From positions 5,809,001 to 5,873,000 of the forward strand of contig NZ_CP165734.1 in the NCBI RefSeq assembly GCF_041200145.1: 64,000 nucleotides of DNA. Direction: 5' to 3'. The DNA comes from Bradyrhizobium sp. LLZ17 (GTDB lineage: Bacteria > Pseudomonadota > Alphaproteobacteria > Rhizobiales > Xanthobacteraceae). This document shows, piece after piece, positions 54,747 to 62,904 of the stretch. Both the position numbers and the translations under genes were made by a program. Under the pieces are notes generated by a model that was given only the letters and a program-made list of their open reading frames with translations, searched no databases and was not told where the DNA came from. Position 1 is the first letter of the stretch; each line of letters begins with the position of its first letter.

Positions 54747-54814
54747 GCTTTCGTCCCGAGGTGACGGCTGAAGACCCCGATCGACCATTGTTCGGCGACA
54801 ACAGGAGGACCACG

Positions 54815-55168
54815 ATGGCGAAAGCGAAGAAGAAGAAAAGCAAGAAGGCCAAAAAGGCCAAAAAGGTTGTAGCGGCGAAGAAGAAGACCGCGACCAAGGC
54901 CGGCAAGAAGAAGTCGGGCAAGGTATCAGCGAAGAAGGCCGCCAAGAAGTCTGCAAAGAAATCGGCCAAGAAGGCTGCGCCAAAGAAGGCTGCCGAGAAA
55001 GTCGCGAAGAAAGCCGCGCCGAAGAAGAGCGCCGCCAAGAAGAAGACGACCAAGGCCAAGCCGGCTCCGACGGCTGCACCGGCTCCCGCTGCCGAGCCGG
55101 CAGCAGAGACAAGCTGGGCGATGCCTTCATCCGCGGGGGACGGGGCGTCGGCCGAAGGGCAGGGCTGA
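54815..55168 (+). CDS. Histone H1-like lysine-rich protein
   Basis: 117 aa, almost entirely Lys/Ala repeats (KKAAKKSAKK-type units), followed by an Ala/Pro-rich acidic tail. Highly basic and unstructured, as in the H1-like or AlgP proteins of rhizobia and Pseudomonas; presumably binds DNA or polyphosphate/RNA. The start is ATG 54815 with AGGAGG 6 bp upstream. Repetitive AAG codons make the DNA itself quasi-repetitive. Terminator follows. Confidence 0.85.
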   Translation: MAKAKKKKSKKAKKAKKVVAAKKKTATKAGKKKSGKVSAKKAAKKSAKKSAKKAAPKKAAEKVAKKAAPKKSAAKKKTTKAKPAPTAAPAPAAEPAAETSWAMPSSAGDGASAEGQG

Positions 55169-55207
55169 GACCCTCTCCTACCTCCTTCAGAAGCGACTCC
55201 AGACAGA

Positions 55208-55238
55208 AAGGCCGTAGCGGCGACGCTGCGGCCTTTTT
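55208..55238 (+). terminator. Rho-independent terminator of the H1-like gene
   Basis: AAGGCCG and CGGCCTT arms plus AGCG/CGCT inner pairs around a GCGA loop, followed by TTTTT at 55234-55238. Begins 40 bp after the stop. Confidence 0.85.
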
Positions 55239-55567
55239 GCATCCTTGTAGGCGCTTCTGGCGGCCGCTGCTTCTCGCCTCACCTTGATTCGTAGCGTGGA
55301 AGCCACGTCCCCTGAGCTTTCCGTACTTCCACGGCCTCTCCTGTGCCCGATCGCATGCAAATCATGTGGTCTAGAAGCAACACCGACTGACAACCTTTCG
55401 TGGAATCGTCAGAACGCCCAAAAAGTCGGCAGATGCTCGTGTTTTTTGCTTCACGGTTGGGGTTCCTCGATCCAAGTTGCCGCAGTTAGGAAATTTGCAA
55501 TCAGGTCGGGTGTCCCGGGGGGCCTCCGGAGCTCGACCGGGGTCTAGAACTGGTATTGGGGATCGAG
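55239..55567. promoter_or_regulatory. Intergenic leader region before the porin gene
   Basis: 329 bp between the terminator and the porin ATG. It is less GC-rich than average around 55300-55500 and should hold the porin promoter; I see no clear operator, hairpin or gene in it. Confidence 0.45.
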
Positions 55568-56572
55568 ATGAAGAAAGTGACTTTGTTGGCAACGGCGCTG
55601 GCAATGGTGACGGGTTCGGCTTTCGCGGCGGATATGCCCTTGAAGGCCGTGAAGGCGCCTCCGGTGGCCGCGTTCGACCCCTGGGACGTCGCCTTCGGCG
55701 GCGCGATCATGAGCGACTACATCTTCCGCGGTGTCACTCAGTCGAACCACCAGCCCTCGGTCGCTGCCTATTTCGAGCCGCGCTACAACGTCACCAAGGA
55801 CCTCCAGCTCTACGTCGGCGTGTCCGCGGAGAGCATCTCCTTCGCCAACCGCGCTGCCGCTGAAGTCGACATCTACGGCGGTATCCGCCCGACCTTCGGC
55901 GCCTTCGCCTTCGACATCGGTGTCTGGGGCTACCTGTACCCGGGTGGAAGCTGCGCCGACAACGTGCTCACCGGTGGCATTCCGGGTGGCGGCGTTTGCC
56001 CGGTCAGCACCACGACCATCTTTCTCGGCGATGGCAACGTCATGAAGAAGGACGTCAGCTTCTTCGAAGTCTATGGCAAGGTGAACTACACCATCAACGA
56101 CAACTGGACGGTCGGCGCGACCGAGTTCTACTCGCCGAATTTCCTGAACTCGGGCGCCTGGGGCAACTACGCGTCATTGACCGCGAAGTGGACCGCGCCG
56201 AGCACGACGTTTGGCGCCTCGGGCGTCGGCATGTACGTTTCGGGTGAGTTCGGCCGGCAGTGGTTCGGCACGTCGGACGCCTTCTACGGCACCGGTGCCG
56301 GCACCGTTTTCGCCAACGGTATCCCCTACAAGGACTACAATACCTGGAACCTCGGCGTCGGCTTCACCTACAAGGTGTTCACGCTGGATCTGCGTTACTC
56401 CGGCACCGATCTGAACAAGGGTGATTGCAACGCCTTCACCAGCGCCTTCAACGCCACCGGCACGACCAACGTGACCCCGATCAACCCGGGCGGCGCCGGC
56501 TCGAACTGGTGCGGCTCGGCGGGCATCGCCAAGCTGTCCTTCGACCTGACGGCGATGAGCAACCTGAAGTAA
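55568..56572 (+). CDS. TorF-family outer-membrane porin-like protein
   Basis: 334 aa. Signal peptide MKKVTLLATALAMVTGSAFA, then a mature beta-rich protein with alternating aromatic strands (MSDYIFRGVTQSNHQPSVAAY; VGVSAESISFANR; NLGVGFTYKVFTLDLRYSG) and a C-terminal aromatic/hydrophobic strand, as in the TorF (TIGR02001) group of putative porins. Located in the outer membrane by family. ATG 55568 starts the signal peptide. Followed by a strong terminator. Confidence 0.88.
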   Translation: MKKVTLLATALAMVTGSAFAADMPLKAVKAPPVAAFDPWDVAFGGAIMSDYIFRGVTQSNHQPSVAAYFEPRYNVTKDLQLYVGVSAESISFANRAAAEVDIYGGIRPTFGAFAFDIGVWGYLYPGGSCADNVLTGGIPGGGVCPVSTTTIFLGDGNVMKKDVSFFEVYGKVNYTINDNWTVGATEFYSPNFLNSGAWGNYASLTAKWTAPSTTFGASGVGMYVSGEFGRQWFGTSDAFYGTGAGTVFANGIPYKDYNTWNLGVGFTYKVFTLDLRYSGTDLNKGDCNAFTSAFNATGTTNVTPINPGGAGSNWCGSAGIAKLSFDLTAMSNLK

Positions 56573-56596
56573 GTTTCTTCCCGAACGACTTGACGA

Positions 56597-56624
56597 GGGC
56601 GGCAGAGCAATCTGCCGCCCTTTT
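56597..56624 (+). terminator. Rho-independent terminator of the porin gene
   Basis: Perfect 10-bp stem GGGCGGCAGA / TCTGCCGCCC with a GCAA loop and a TTTT tail, 25 bp after the porin stop. Confidence 0.92.
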
Positions 56625-56651
56625 GCTTTGGTCTGAAGCCGCTCCGCGGGT

Positions 56652-56775
56652 CGTCATGCCCGGGCTTGTCCCGCATGCGCGGCCGAAGCCGCTTCGGCGA
56701 GGCGAAGGCCCGGCATCCGCGTTCTCTGGCGCCGTGAAATAACTCGTGGATGGCCGGGACAAGCCCGGCCATGAC
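56652..56775. repeat. Dispersed intergenic palindrome (cgtcat...atgac class)
   Basis: The outer arms are CGTCATGCCCGGGCTTGTCCCG and a near-complement GGGACAAGCCCGGCCATGAC at the right end, 124 bp overall. It lies between the convergent porin and BacA-like ABC genes. Fourth member of the class. Confidence 0.75.
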
Positions 56776-56869
56776 AATGCGGAGATGTCGGTGAACAGGA
56801 TTGCCGACTTCGCAATGGGGACGGCCTGGTTTCAGTTCGCAGTCGGAGCGGCCGGGCTCATCTTGCGCC

Positions 56870-58627
56870 TCAGCCCGCCGTGCTCGGCTCCGCCTTGGCC
56901 CGCTCATCGCTGAGGACGTGGACGTCGCCGTCCTCGACCATCGCCACCTTGCGGGTGTGGAAGGCGTCGAGGGTCGAGCGATGGCCGATCGAGACGATGG
57001 TGGCCTGCGGCAGCTTGTCCGCCAATAACCGATACAGCCGGGCCTCGGAGGGCTCGTCGAGTGACGCGGTGGCCTCATCCAGGAACAGGTAGTCGGGCGC
57101 GTGCAGCAGCGCGCGTGCGAGCCCCAGGCGCTGCTGCTCGCCGAGCGACAGCATTCTATTCCAATGGCCGTCCTCGTTGAGCCGTTCGGCCAGATCGGGC
57201 AGCCCGACCGCGAGCAGCGCATTCTCGATCTGCTCGGGTGGAAACATTCCGCGCGCGGCAGGATAGACCACGGCATCCGCGAGCGGGCCGACCGGGAAAT
57301 AGGGGCGTTGCGGCAGCATCATGAGCTTGGCGTTGCCGGGCACGGCGATGTTGCCAGTGCCGAACGGCCAGATGCCCGCGACGGCGCGAAACAGCGTCGA
57401 CTTGCCGGAGCCGGACGGCCCGGTGACCAGCACCCGCTCCGACGGGCGGATGGCGAAAGCGTCGGCCGAGACCAGCGGCTTGCCGTTGGGCAGTTTCACC
57501 AGCAGCTGCTCGAGCGCGATTGCCGTGCCGCTGGCGGACGGCGCGAGGCCGATGGTCGGCTCGTGCTCTGCGAGGTGAGCTGCGGAGTTGACCGACATCT
57601 CGAAGCCGTCGAGACGGGCGACCACCGAGCGCCATTCTGCGATCGTGCGGTAGGATGTCACGAAGAACGACAGCGCATCCTGTACGGTGCCGAATGCCGA
57701 GCCGGTCTGCATCATGTCGCCGAGCTGAATGCTCTTGGCGAAATAGGCCGGAGCCACCACCACATAGGGAAAGATCACCGCGGCCTGCCCGTAGCTGGCA
57801 GTGAAGGTGGTAAGGCGCTTGGTTCGGCTCATGATCGCGTACCAGTTCTCGATCACGGATCCGAAGCGGCGCAACAGTCCCTCGCGTTCGGCGCCCTCTC
57901 CCTTGAGCAGCGCGATCTGTTCGGAGTTTTCGCGTACCCGCATCAGGTTGAAACGGAAGTCTGCTTCATAGCGCTGCTGCTCGAAATAAAGATTGATGAG
58001 CGGTGCGCCGACCCAGTGCGTCAGCGCAGTACCCAGGATGGCATAAGCCAGCGCAGACCAGAGCAGGAAGCCGGGAATGACGATATCGGTGCCGAAAAGA
58101 TGCAGGGGCGCCTTGTTGGACAGTCCCCACAGGATCACCATGAAGGACGCCAGCGTCACGATGGACGAAAGCAGACCCAAGCCAATGCTGAGCGTCTGCT
58201 CGACGAAATTCCTGACGTCGTCGGTGATGCGCTGGTCGGGGTTGTCGGCCGCATCGCCTTTGAGCTGCATGCGATAGTGCGTGGCGCCCTGGAGCCATTC
58301 GCCAAGATAGCGCCCCGTCAGCCAATTCCGCCAGCGGATCTGGAGCCACTGGTTGAGGTAGAGCTTGTAGACCTGCAGCGCGATATAGATCGTGGCGAGG
58401 ACGAGGAAGATCCAAATCTCCTTGACGAAATTATCGAGCTCATACGCCTGAAGTGCGTTGAAGAACCGGTTCTGCCACTGGCTGAGCAGGACATTGACCG
58501 CGACCAGCGCCAACTCCATCGCGATCACCGCGGCCAGCAGGCCGCGGCCGGCCCATTTGTCCTCCGATCGGAAATAGGGGCCGGCGATTCGCCAGACGGT
58601 CGCGAGCGTGGCGCTGATGTTCTTCAC
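56870..58627 (-). CDS. SbmA/BacA-like ABC transporter with fused ATPase (BclA/YddA type)
   Basis: 585-aa inner-membrane half-transporter. The N-terminal half is an SbmA/BacA-type membrane domain with about six spans (GLLAAVIAMELALVAVN; FLVLATIYIALQVYKLYLNQ; RITDDVRNFVEQT). The C-terminal half is an ABC ATPase with [11 protein letters not shown], signature LSLGEQQRLGLARAL and Walker B LFLDEATASLDEPSE. In Bradyrhizobium such proteins (BclA) take up peptides and are needed for bacteroid differentiation; YddA-type relatives have no known role. Start is GTG 58627, after AGGAG; an ATG at 58672 is also possible. Confidence 0.88.
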   Translation of the reverse strand: MKNISATLATVWRIAGPYFRSEDKWAGRGLLAAVIAMELALVAVNVLLSQWQNRFFNALQAYELDNFVKEIWIFLVLATIYIALQVYKLYLNQWLQIRWRNWLTGRYLGEWLQGATHYRMQLKGDAADNPDQRITDDVRNFVEQTLSIGLGLLSSIVTLASFMVILWGLSNKAPLHLFGTDIVIPGFLLWSALAYAILGTALTHWVGAPLINLYFEQQRYEADFRFNLMRVRENSEQIALLKGEGAEREGLLRRFGSVIENWYAIMSRTKRLTTFTASYGQAAVIFPYVVVAPAYFAKSIQLGDMMQTGSAFGTVQDALSFFVTSYRTIAEWRSVVARLDGFEMSVNSAAHLAEHEPTIGLAPSASGTAIALEQLLVKLPNGKPLVSADAFAIRPSERVLVTGPSGSGKSTLFRAVAGIWPFGTGNIAVPGNAKLMMLPQRPYFPVGPLADAVVYPAARGMFPPEQIENALLAVGLPDLAERLNEDGHWNRMLSLGEQQRLGLARALLHAPDYLFLDEATASLDEPSEARLYRLLADKLPQATIVSIGHRSTLDAFHTRKVAMVEDGDVHVLSDERAKAEPSTAG

Positions 58628-58703
58628 AGAGCTCAGTCTCCTGCGGGGGTGTGCGCAAATGCCCGAAGCCAAACGGCTGAGGCAATGGCGAGGATAAGCG
58701 CGC

Positions 58704-58735
58704 TTAGACTAAAGTCGCAAATTGTGCAATTTGCG
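58704..58735. promoter_or_regulatory. Tandem dyads in the bacA-like/lldP divergent promoter
   Basis: Two neighbouring palindromes in a 314-bp divergent gap: TTAG-A-CTAA (58704-58712) and CGCAAATT-GTGC-AATTTGCG (58716-58735, 8-bp perfect arms). They lie about 80-110 bp from the bacA-like start and about 210 bp from the lldP start. Good candidate operator for one or both genes; no dedicated regulator is adjacent. Confidence 0.55.
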
Positions 58736-58941
58736 TTGGCTTGTCCGGGCTTGCGACCCTAGCATGGGCGCAACGGCGCGGGGTGGGGGCCTCCGGGACT
58801 TCGCGGGCTTGTGAGCGGGCGGGAACAGCCGCATTCGCAACAGATTCGCAAAAAGTGCACAGGCGCCCTCAGCATCACGCCAGGCAGGCTCCGCATCCAC
58901 GCTGGCGGCCTTGCCACATAAACGCGTGGGGGAGGAAGATT

Positions 58942-60606
58942 ATGTGGAATCAAATCTACGATCCGCTGCACAGCCCGGTGCTGTCGACGATCGCGGCGGC
59001 GGTACCGGTCGTCACGCTGCTGGTCCTGATCGCAAGCGGGCGCGTTCAGGCTCACATCGCAGCCATCGTCGCCGTGATCGTGACCAACCTGATCACGATC
59101 TTCGTTTTCACCATGCCGGTGAACATGTCGATCCGCGCCTCGATCCTGGGCATCGTGACCGGCTTCTTTCCGATCGGCTGGATCGTCCTCAACGTCATCT
59201 TCCTCTACCAGGTGACGGTGACGACCGGGCGCTTCGAGCTTTTGAAGCGTGCTGTTGGCGGCGTCACCGAGGACCGGCGGCTGCAACTCCTGCTGATCGC
59301 CTTCTCCTTCGGCGCCTTCTTCGAGGGCGCTTCGGGCTTCGGCACGCCGGTGGCGATCACCGGTGCCGTGCTGATCGGCCTCGGCTTCTCGCCGCTCGCG
59401 GCTAGCGGCCTGTCGCTGATCGCCAACACCGCGCCGGTCGCCTTCGGTGCGCTGGGCACGCCGATCCAGGGTCTCGCCTCGGTCACCGGGCTCGATCCCT
59501 ACATCCTCGGCGCGATGGTCGGGCGGCAATTGCCGCTGTTCTCGCTGATCGTACCGTTCTGGGTGGTGTGGGCGTTCGCGGGCTGGAAGGGCATGAAGGA
59601 CATCTGGCCGGCGATCCTCGTCACCGGCGTGTCGTTCGCGGTCCCGCAATTCGTGATCTCGAACTACGTCAATCCCTGGATCGTCGATATCGGCGCGTCG
59701 CTCATCTCGATGGGCGCTCTGATCCTGTTCCTGAAGGTGTGGCAGCCGCGGCAGCTCTGGTTGTCGCCGGCACTGCGCGGTCACGATGAATCAGCTTCGA
59801 CCATGGCCACGGCAAAGCCGCTCGACAAGACGCCGCTCACGCAGGGTGAACTGTTCAGCGCGCTGCTGCCGTGGATCATCGTCTGCATCGTGATGCTGAT
59901 CTGGGGCAACGGCGCATTCAAGACCTGGGCGAACGGCATCTTCACCTGGAACTATGCCGTTCCCGAACTGCACCAGATGATCAACAAGATGCCGCCGGTG
60001 GCCCCAGCACCGACCAAGGAAGGCGCGGTGTTCGGCTTCACCTACCTGTCGTTCACGGGTACGGGCATGCTGATCGCGGCGATCATCTCAGGCTTCCTGA
60101 TGGGCGTCGGTCCCGGCAGGCTGCTGACCGAGTATGGCCGCACCATCCGGCTCTGCGCGATCTCGCTGATCACGATCTCGGCGATGCTCGCGATCGGCAC
60201 GCTGACGCGGCTGTCCGGGGTCGACGCGACGCTGGGTCTCGCCTTTGCCGCAACCGGCGTGCTCTATCCCTTCTTCGGCACGCTGCTCGGTTGGCTCGGC
60301 GTGGCGCTGACCGGGTCGGACACGTCCTCGAACATCCTGTTCGGCAACCTCCAGAAGATCACCTCGCAGCAGCTCGGCCTGTCGCCGATCCTGATGGCGG
60401 CGGCGAACTCGTCCGGCGGTGTGATGGGCAAGATGATCGATGCGCAATCGATCGTGGTCGCGTCGACCGCCACCAACTGGTACGGCCATGAGGGCAAGAT
60501 CCTGCGTTTCGTGTTCTGGCACTCGATCGTGCTGGCCTCGCTGGTCGGCGTGTTCGTGACGTTGCAGGCCTATGTCTGGCCGTTCACGGCGCTGGTCCTG
60601 AAATAG
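58942..60606 (+). CDS. lldP: L-lactate permease (LctP family)
   Basis: 554-aa inner-membrane proton:lactate/glycolate symporter with about 12 spans. Family stretches include GASGFGTPVAITGAVLIGLG, SLIANTAPVAFGALGTPIQG and SDTSSNILFGNLQKITSQQ. The start is ATG 58942 after GGGAGG. LctP proteins also carry glycolate, so a link with glcDEF 4 kb away is plausible. A perfect terminator follows. Confidence 0.94.
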   Translation: MWNQIYDPLHSPVLSTIAAAVPVVTLLVLIASGRVQAHIAAIVAVIVTNLITIFVFTMPVNMSIRASILGIVTGFFPIGWIVLNVIFLYQVTVTTGRFELLKRAVGGVTEDRRLQLLLIAFSFGAFFEGASGFGTPVAITGAVLIGLGFSPLAASGLSLIANTAPVAFGALGTPIQGLASVTGLDPYILGAMVGRQLPLFSLIVPFWVVWAFAGWKGMKDIWPAILVTGVSFAVPQFVISNYVNPWIVDIGASLISMGALILFLKVWQPRQLWLSPALRGHDESASTMATAKPLDKTPLTQGELFSALLPWIIVCIVMLIWGNGAFKTWANGIFTWNYAVPELHQMINKMPPVAPAPTKEGAVFGFTYLSFTGTGMLIAAIISGFLMGVGPGRLLTEYGRTIRLCAISLITISAMLAIGTLTRLSGVDATLGLAFAATGVLYPFFGTLLGWLGVALTGSDTSSNILFGNLQKITSQQLGLSPILMAAANSSGGVMGKMIDAQSIVVASTATNWYGHEGKILRFVFWHSIVLASLVGVFVTLQAYVWPFTALVLK

Positions 60607-60630
60607 CGGGCGACGTCCGGCTTCGACGCA

Positions 60631-60662
60631 AATCCCCGCGGGCTCGTCCTGCGGGGATTTTT
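60631..60662 (+). terminator. Rho-independent terminator of lldP
   Basis: AATCCCCGC (60631) pairs with GCGGGGATT (60651), followed by TTTTT. 25 bp after the permease stop. Confidence 0.9.
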
Positions 60663-60741
60663 GTGGCTTGAATCGGCGAACCTTCTCAAAGGCCTCGCCG
60701 TCTTATAGAAGATCGGCAAATCGGGTCGGTCGAGAGGTCTC

Positions 60742-61140
60742 ATGGTTTCGTTGAAGCGGATGGTATGTGCGGCGGCTGCGGTGCTTGCGATGTCCACTAT
60801 CGCACGTGCGGAAGAGGGCTTCCCCTTCGGCACCGAGATGACGCTCGAGGCGTTGCCTCAGCCCGGCTCGAAACGGATCCCGAACATCGAAATCGGCGAC
60901 AATGGCGAGGTCGTGCTCGAGCTGTGGTGCAAGGCCGGCAGGGGCCAGTTTTCCGTTGCCGGCAACACCGTGATCTTCGTGCCCGGTCCAATTCAGGATC
61001 GTTCCTGTCCGCCGGCAAAGGCGCAGGCCGACGACGATCTCGTCGCGGCGCTCGCGGCCGTCGAGACCTGGAAGCGTCAGGGCGACATGCTGACCCTGAT
61101 CGGCCCGAAGCCGCTGCGCTTCCGCACCAACGGAAACTAG
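60742..61140 (+). CDS. Exported META/HslJ-like protein of unknown function
   Basis: 132 aa. A signal peptide (MVSLKRMVCAAAAVLAMSTIARA) precedes a small beta-rich domain (EMTLEALPQPGSKRIPNIEI; VIFVPGPIQDRSC; RQGDMLTLIGPKPLRF) that resembles META/HslJ-type domains. Two cysteines could pair. Periplasmic; function unknown. It converges with the AtuA-related gene. Confidence 0.75.
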   Translation: MVSLKRMVCAAAAVLAMSTIARAEEGFPFGTEMTLEALPQPGSKRIPNIEIGDNGEVVLELWCKAGRGQFSVAGNTVIFVPGPIQDRSCPPAKAQADDDLVAALAAVETWKRQGDMLTLIGPKPLRFRTNGN

Positions 61141-61150
61141 CTCTTTCCAA

Positions 61151-61483
61151 TCATCCGTTCCTTGACGCGGAATGCAGGGTGTCGGGCACATCCATGTCCA
61201 GCAAGAGCGAACTCAGCGACTTGCCATGCGCGTCCAGTGCAAGCGATCGCGTGACGCCGCCGCCGAGAGCGCCGGTCATCACGAAGTTCAGGGCACCGAT
61301 CGACGGCAGTTCATAGCGGGTGACAGTCCCGGTGACGATGCCACTGAAGGCCTGCTTCACGCGCTCGGCTGTGATGTAAGACCGAAGCGCCTCGTAGTCG
61401 TTCGGATCGTAGGCGATCAGCGAGATGTTCGATGTGTTGCCCTTGTCTCCGGTGCGGGAGTGGGCAATGTCGCGCAACTTCAT
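61151..61483 (-). CDS. AtuA-related protein (detached AtuA C-terminal domain)
   Basis: 110 aa beginning MKLRDIAHSRTGDKGNTSNI, the signature of the AtuA C-terminal domain, here as a separate gene; the rest (IGALNFVMTGALGGGVTRSL) also fits. In some bacteria this is fused to the AtuA core. It lies 75 bp downstream of the AtuA-type gene and belongs to the same operon. Biochemical role unknown; AtuA itself was named for acyclic terpene utilisation. Confidence 0.85.
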   Translation of the reverse strand: MKLRDIAHSRTGDKGNTSNISLIAYDPNDYEALRSYITAERVKQAFSGIVTGTVTRYELPSIGALNFVMTGALGGGVTRSLALDAHGKSLSSLLLDMDVPDTLHSASRNG

Positions 61484-61558
61484 GATGAGGAGGCTCGCTG
61501 TTCAAGATCCGGGGTTAGCGTACGTTTCCTGTTCGTCTGCACCCTTGAGCCGGGCGGC

Positions 61559-62893
61559 TTATGCTTCGAAGATTCGGACTGACGTCGTGACTTGTGTTTC
61601 GGGAACGAGGGTCGATGCGACCGCGATCACCTCGCGCGCCGATTTCCAGGCCCCGCCACCGCCGGCCGGGCCATTGGTGTAGAGCGTTTCGACTTCCTCG
61701 CCGACGCGTGCCGCTTCTGCGAGCGTCTCGGCACGCCCGGCAATGCGAATCCTGACTTCGTAGGGGTCGTGGCTCTCGGACCGGCCCTCACCGTGCAAGG
61801 CGCTGACGCCGATCAGATCGCTCCGCAACTCGGTCAACTTGACACCCGTCAGCGCCAGACGCTCGCGCACGATCTCGCAGGCGAGCTTGCCGCGCGCGAC
61901 AGCGCCCGGGCCGGCGTAAGACATCTGACCTTCGCCGATGTAGCTGTCGACATAACCGACGGAGACCTTCAACTGACCGGTCTTCGACACGCCGCCTGCT
62001 CCGGTGACGTGGACGCGGTCTTGGCCGACCTCATCGATCCGCACCTGGGAGAAGTCTGCGATCACATCCGGCTGGACATAACGCGCGGGATCGTGGATCT
62101 CGTAGAGCAACTGCTCTTTGACCGTGGCGGCCGTGACCTGGCCGCCAGAGTCGGCGACCTTGGTGATGACGAGATCGCCATCTTCCCGCACCTCTCCGAT
62201 CGGGAAGCCGAGGCGGGCGAGCCCTTCGACATCCTTACGGCCCGGGTCGGCGAAATATCCGCCGGTGATCTGGCCGGCGCATTCGAGCAGATGCCCGGCT
62301 AGTATTCCCTTTCCTAGCAGCGGCCAATCGTCCAACGCCCAACCGAACTCGTGGAGCAGCGGCCCGAGGAACAGCGAGGGATCGGCGGCGCGACCGGTGA
62401 TGACGACATCGGCGCCGAGCGCCAGGGCCTGCGCGATGGATGCACCGCCCAGATAGGCGTTGGCGGAAACGATACGGTTGCCCAGCTCGTTCACCGTACC
62501 GCCGATGTCAAGCTGGTATTGCGGCGTCCTCACCGCAGCGAGAACGTCGTCGCCCGTCACCGCGGCGACTTTGAGCCCAGCCAGCCCCAGTTCACGGGCG
62601 ATCGCTCTCGTCGCCTCGGCGGCCGATACCGGATTGGCGGCTCCCATATTCGTGACGATACGAACCTTGTTCGCACGGCAAGCGGGCAGCACCGCCCGCA
62701 TCCGGGTCGTCAGCAGCGGATCATAGCCCGCGCCCGGATCCTTCAGCCTGGCTGCCTGCGCCAGCGCGATCGTGCGCTCGGCCAGGCATTCGAACACGAG
62801 GTAATCCAGCTTGCCGTGCACCGCGAGCTCGACAGCTGGTTCGATCCGGTCGCCGGAATAGCCCGCACCTGATCCAATCCGGAGTGTTCGCAT
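61559..62893 (-). CDS. AtuA-family (DUF1446) protein
   Basis: 444 aa of the AtuA/DUF1446 family: LRIGSGAGYSGDRIEPAVEL, LDYLVFECLAERTIALAQ, ADVVITGRAADPSLFLGPLL and GGVSKTGQLKVSVGYVDSY. Known homologues act in citronellol/geraniol catabolism, but many occur with transporters in other settings and their reaction is not established. It overlaps nothing; the citrate-type transporter gene ends 11 bp upstream, so the three genes form one operon. Confidence 0.88.
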   Translation of the reverse strand: MRTLRIGSGAGYSGDRIEPAVELAVHGKLDYLVFECLAERTIALAQAARLKDPGAGYDPLLTTRMRAVLPACRANKVRIVTNMGAANPVSAAEATRAIARELGLAGLKVAAVTGDDVLAAVRTPQYQLDIGGTVNELGNRIVSANAYLGGASIAQALALGADVVITGRAADPSLFLGPLLHEFGWALDDWPLLGKGILAGHLLECAGQITGGYFADPGRKDVEGLARLGFPIGEVREDGDLVITKVADSGGQVTAATVKEQLLYEIHDPARYVQPDVIADFSQVRIDEVGQDRVHVTGAGGVSKTGQLKVSVGYVDSYIGEGQMSYAGPGAVARGKLACEIVRERLALTGVKLTELRSDLIGVSALHGEGRSESHDPYEVRIRIAGRAETLAEAARVGEEVETLYTNGPAGGGGAWKSAREVIAVASTLVPETQVTTSVRIFEA

Positions 62894-62904
62894 CGGAGAT
62901 CTCG

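Noticed and set aside
54815..55100. Tandem AAG-rich repeats resembling a repeat array
   Set aside because: They encode the lysine/alanine repeats of the H1-like protein; units vary and no spacers exist, so this is not CRISPR or a tandem-repeat locus.
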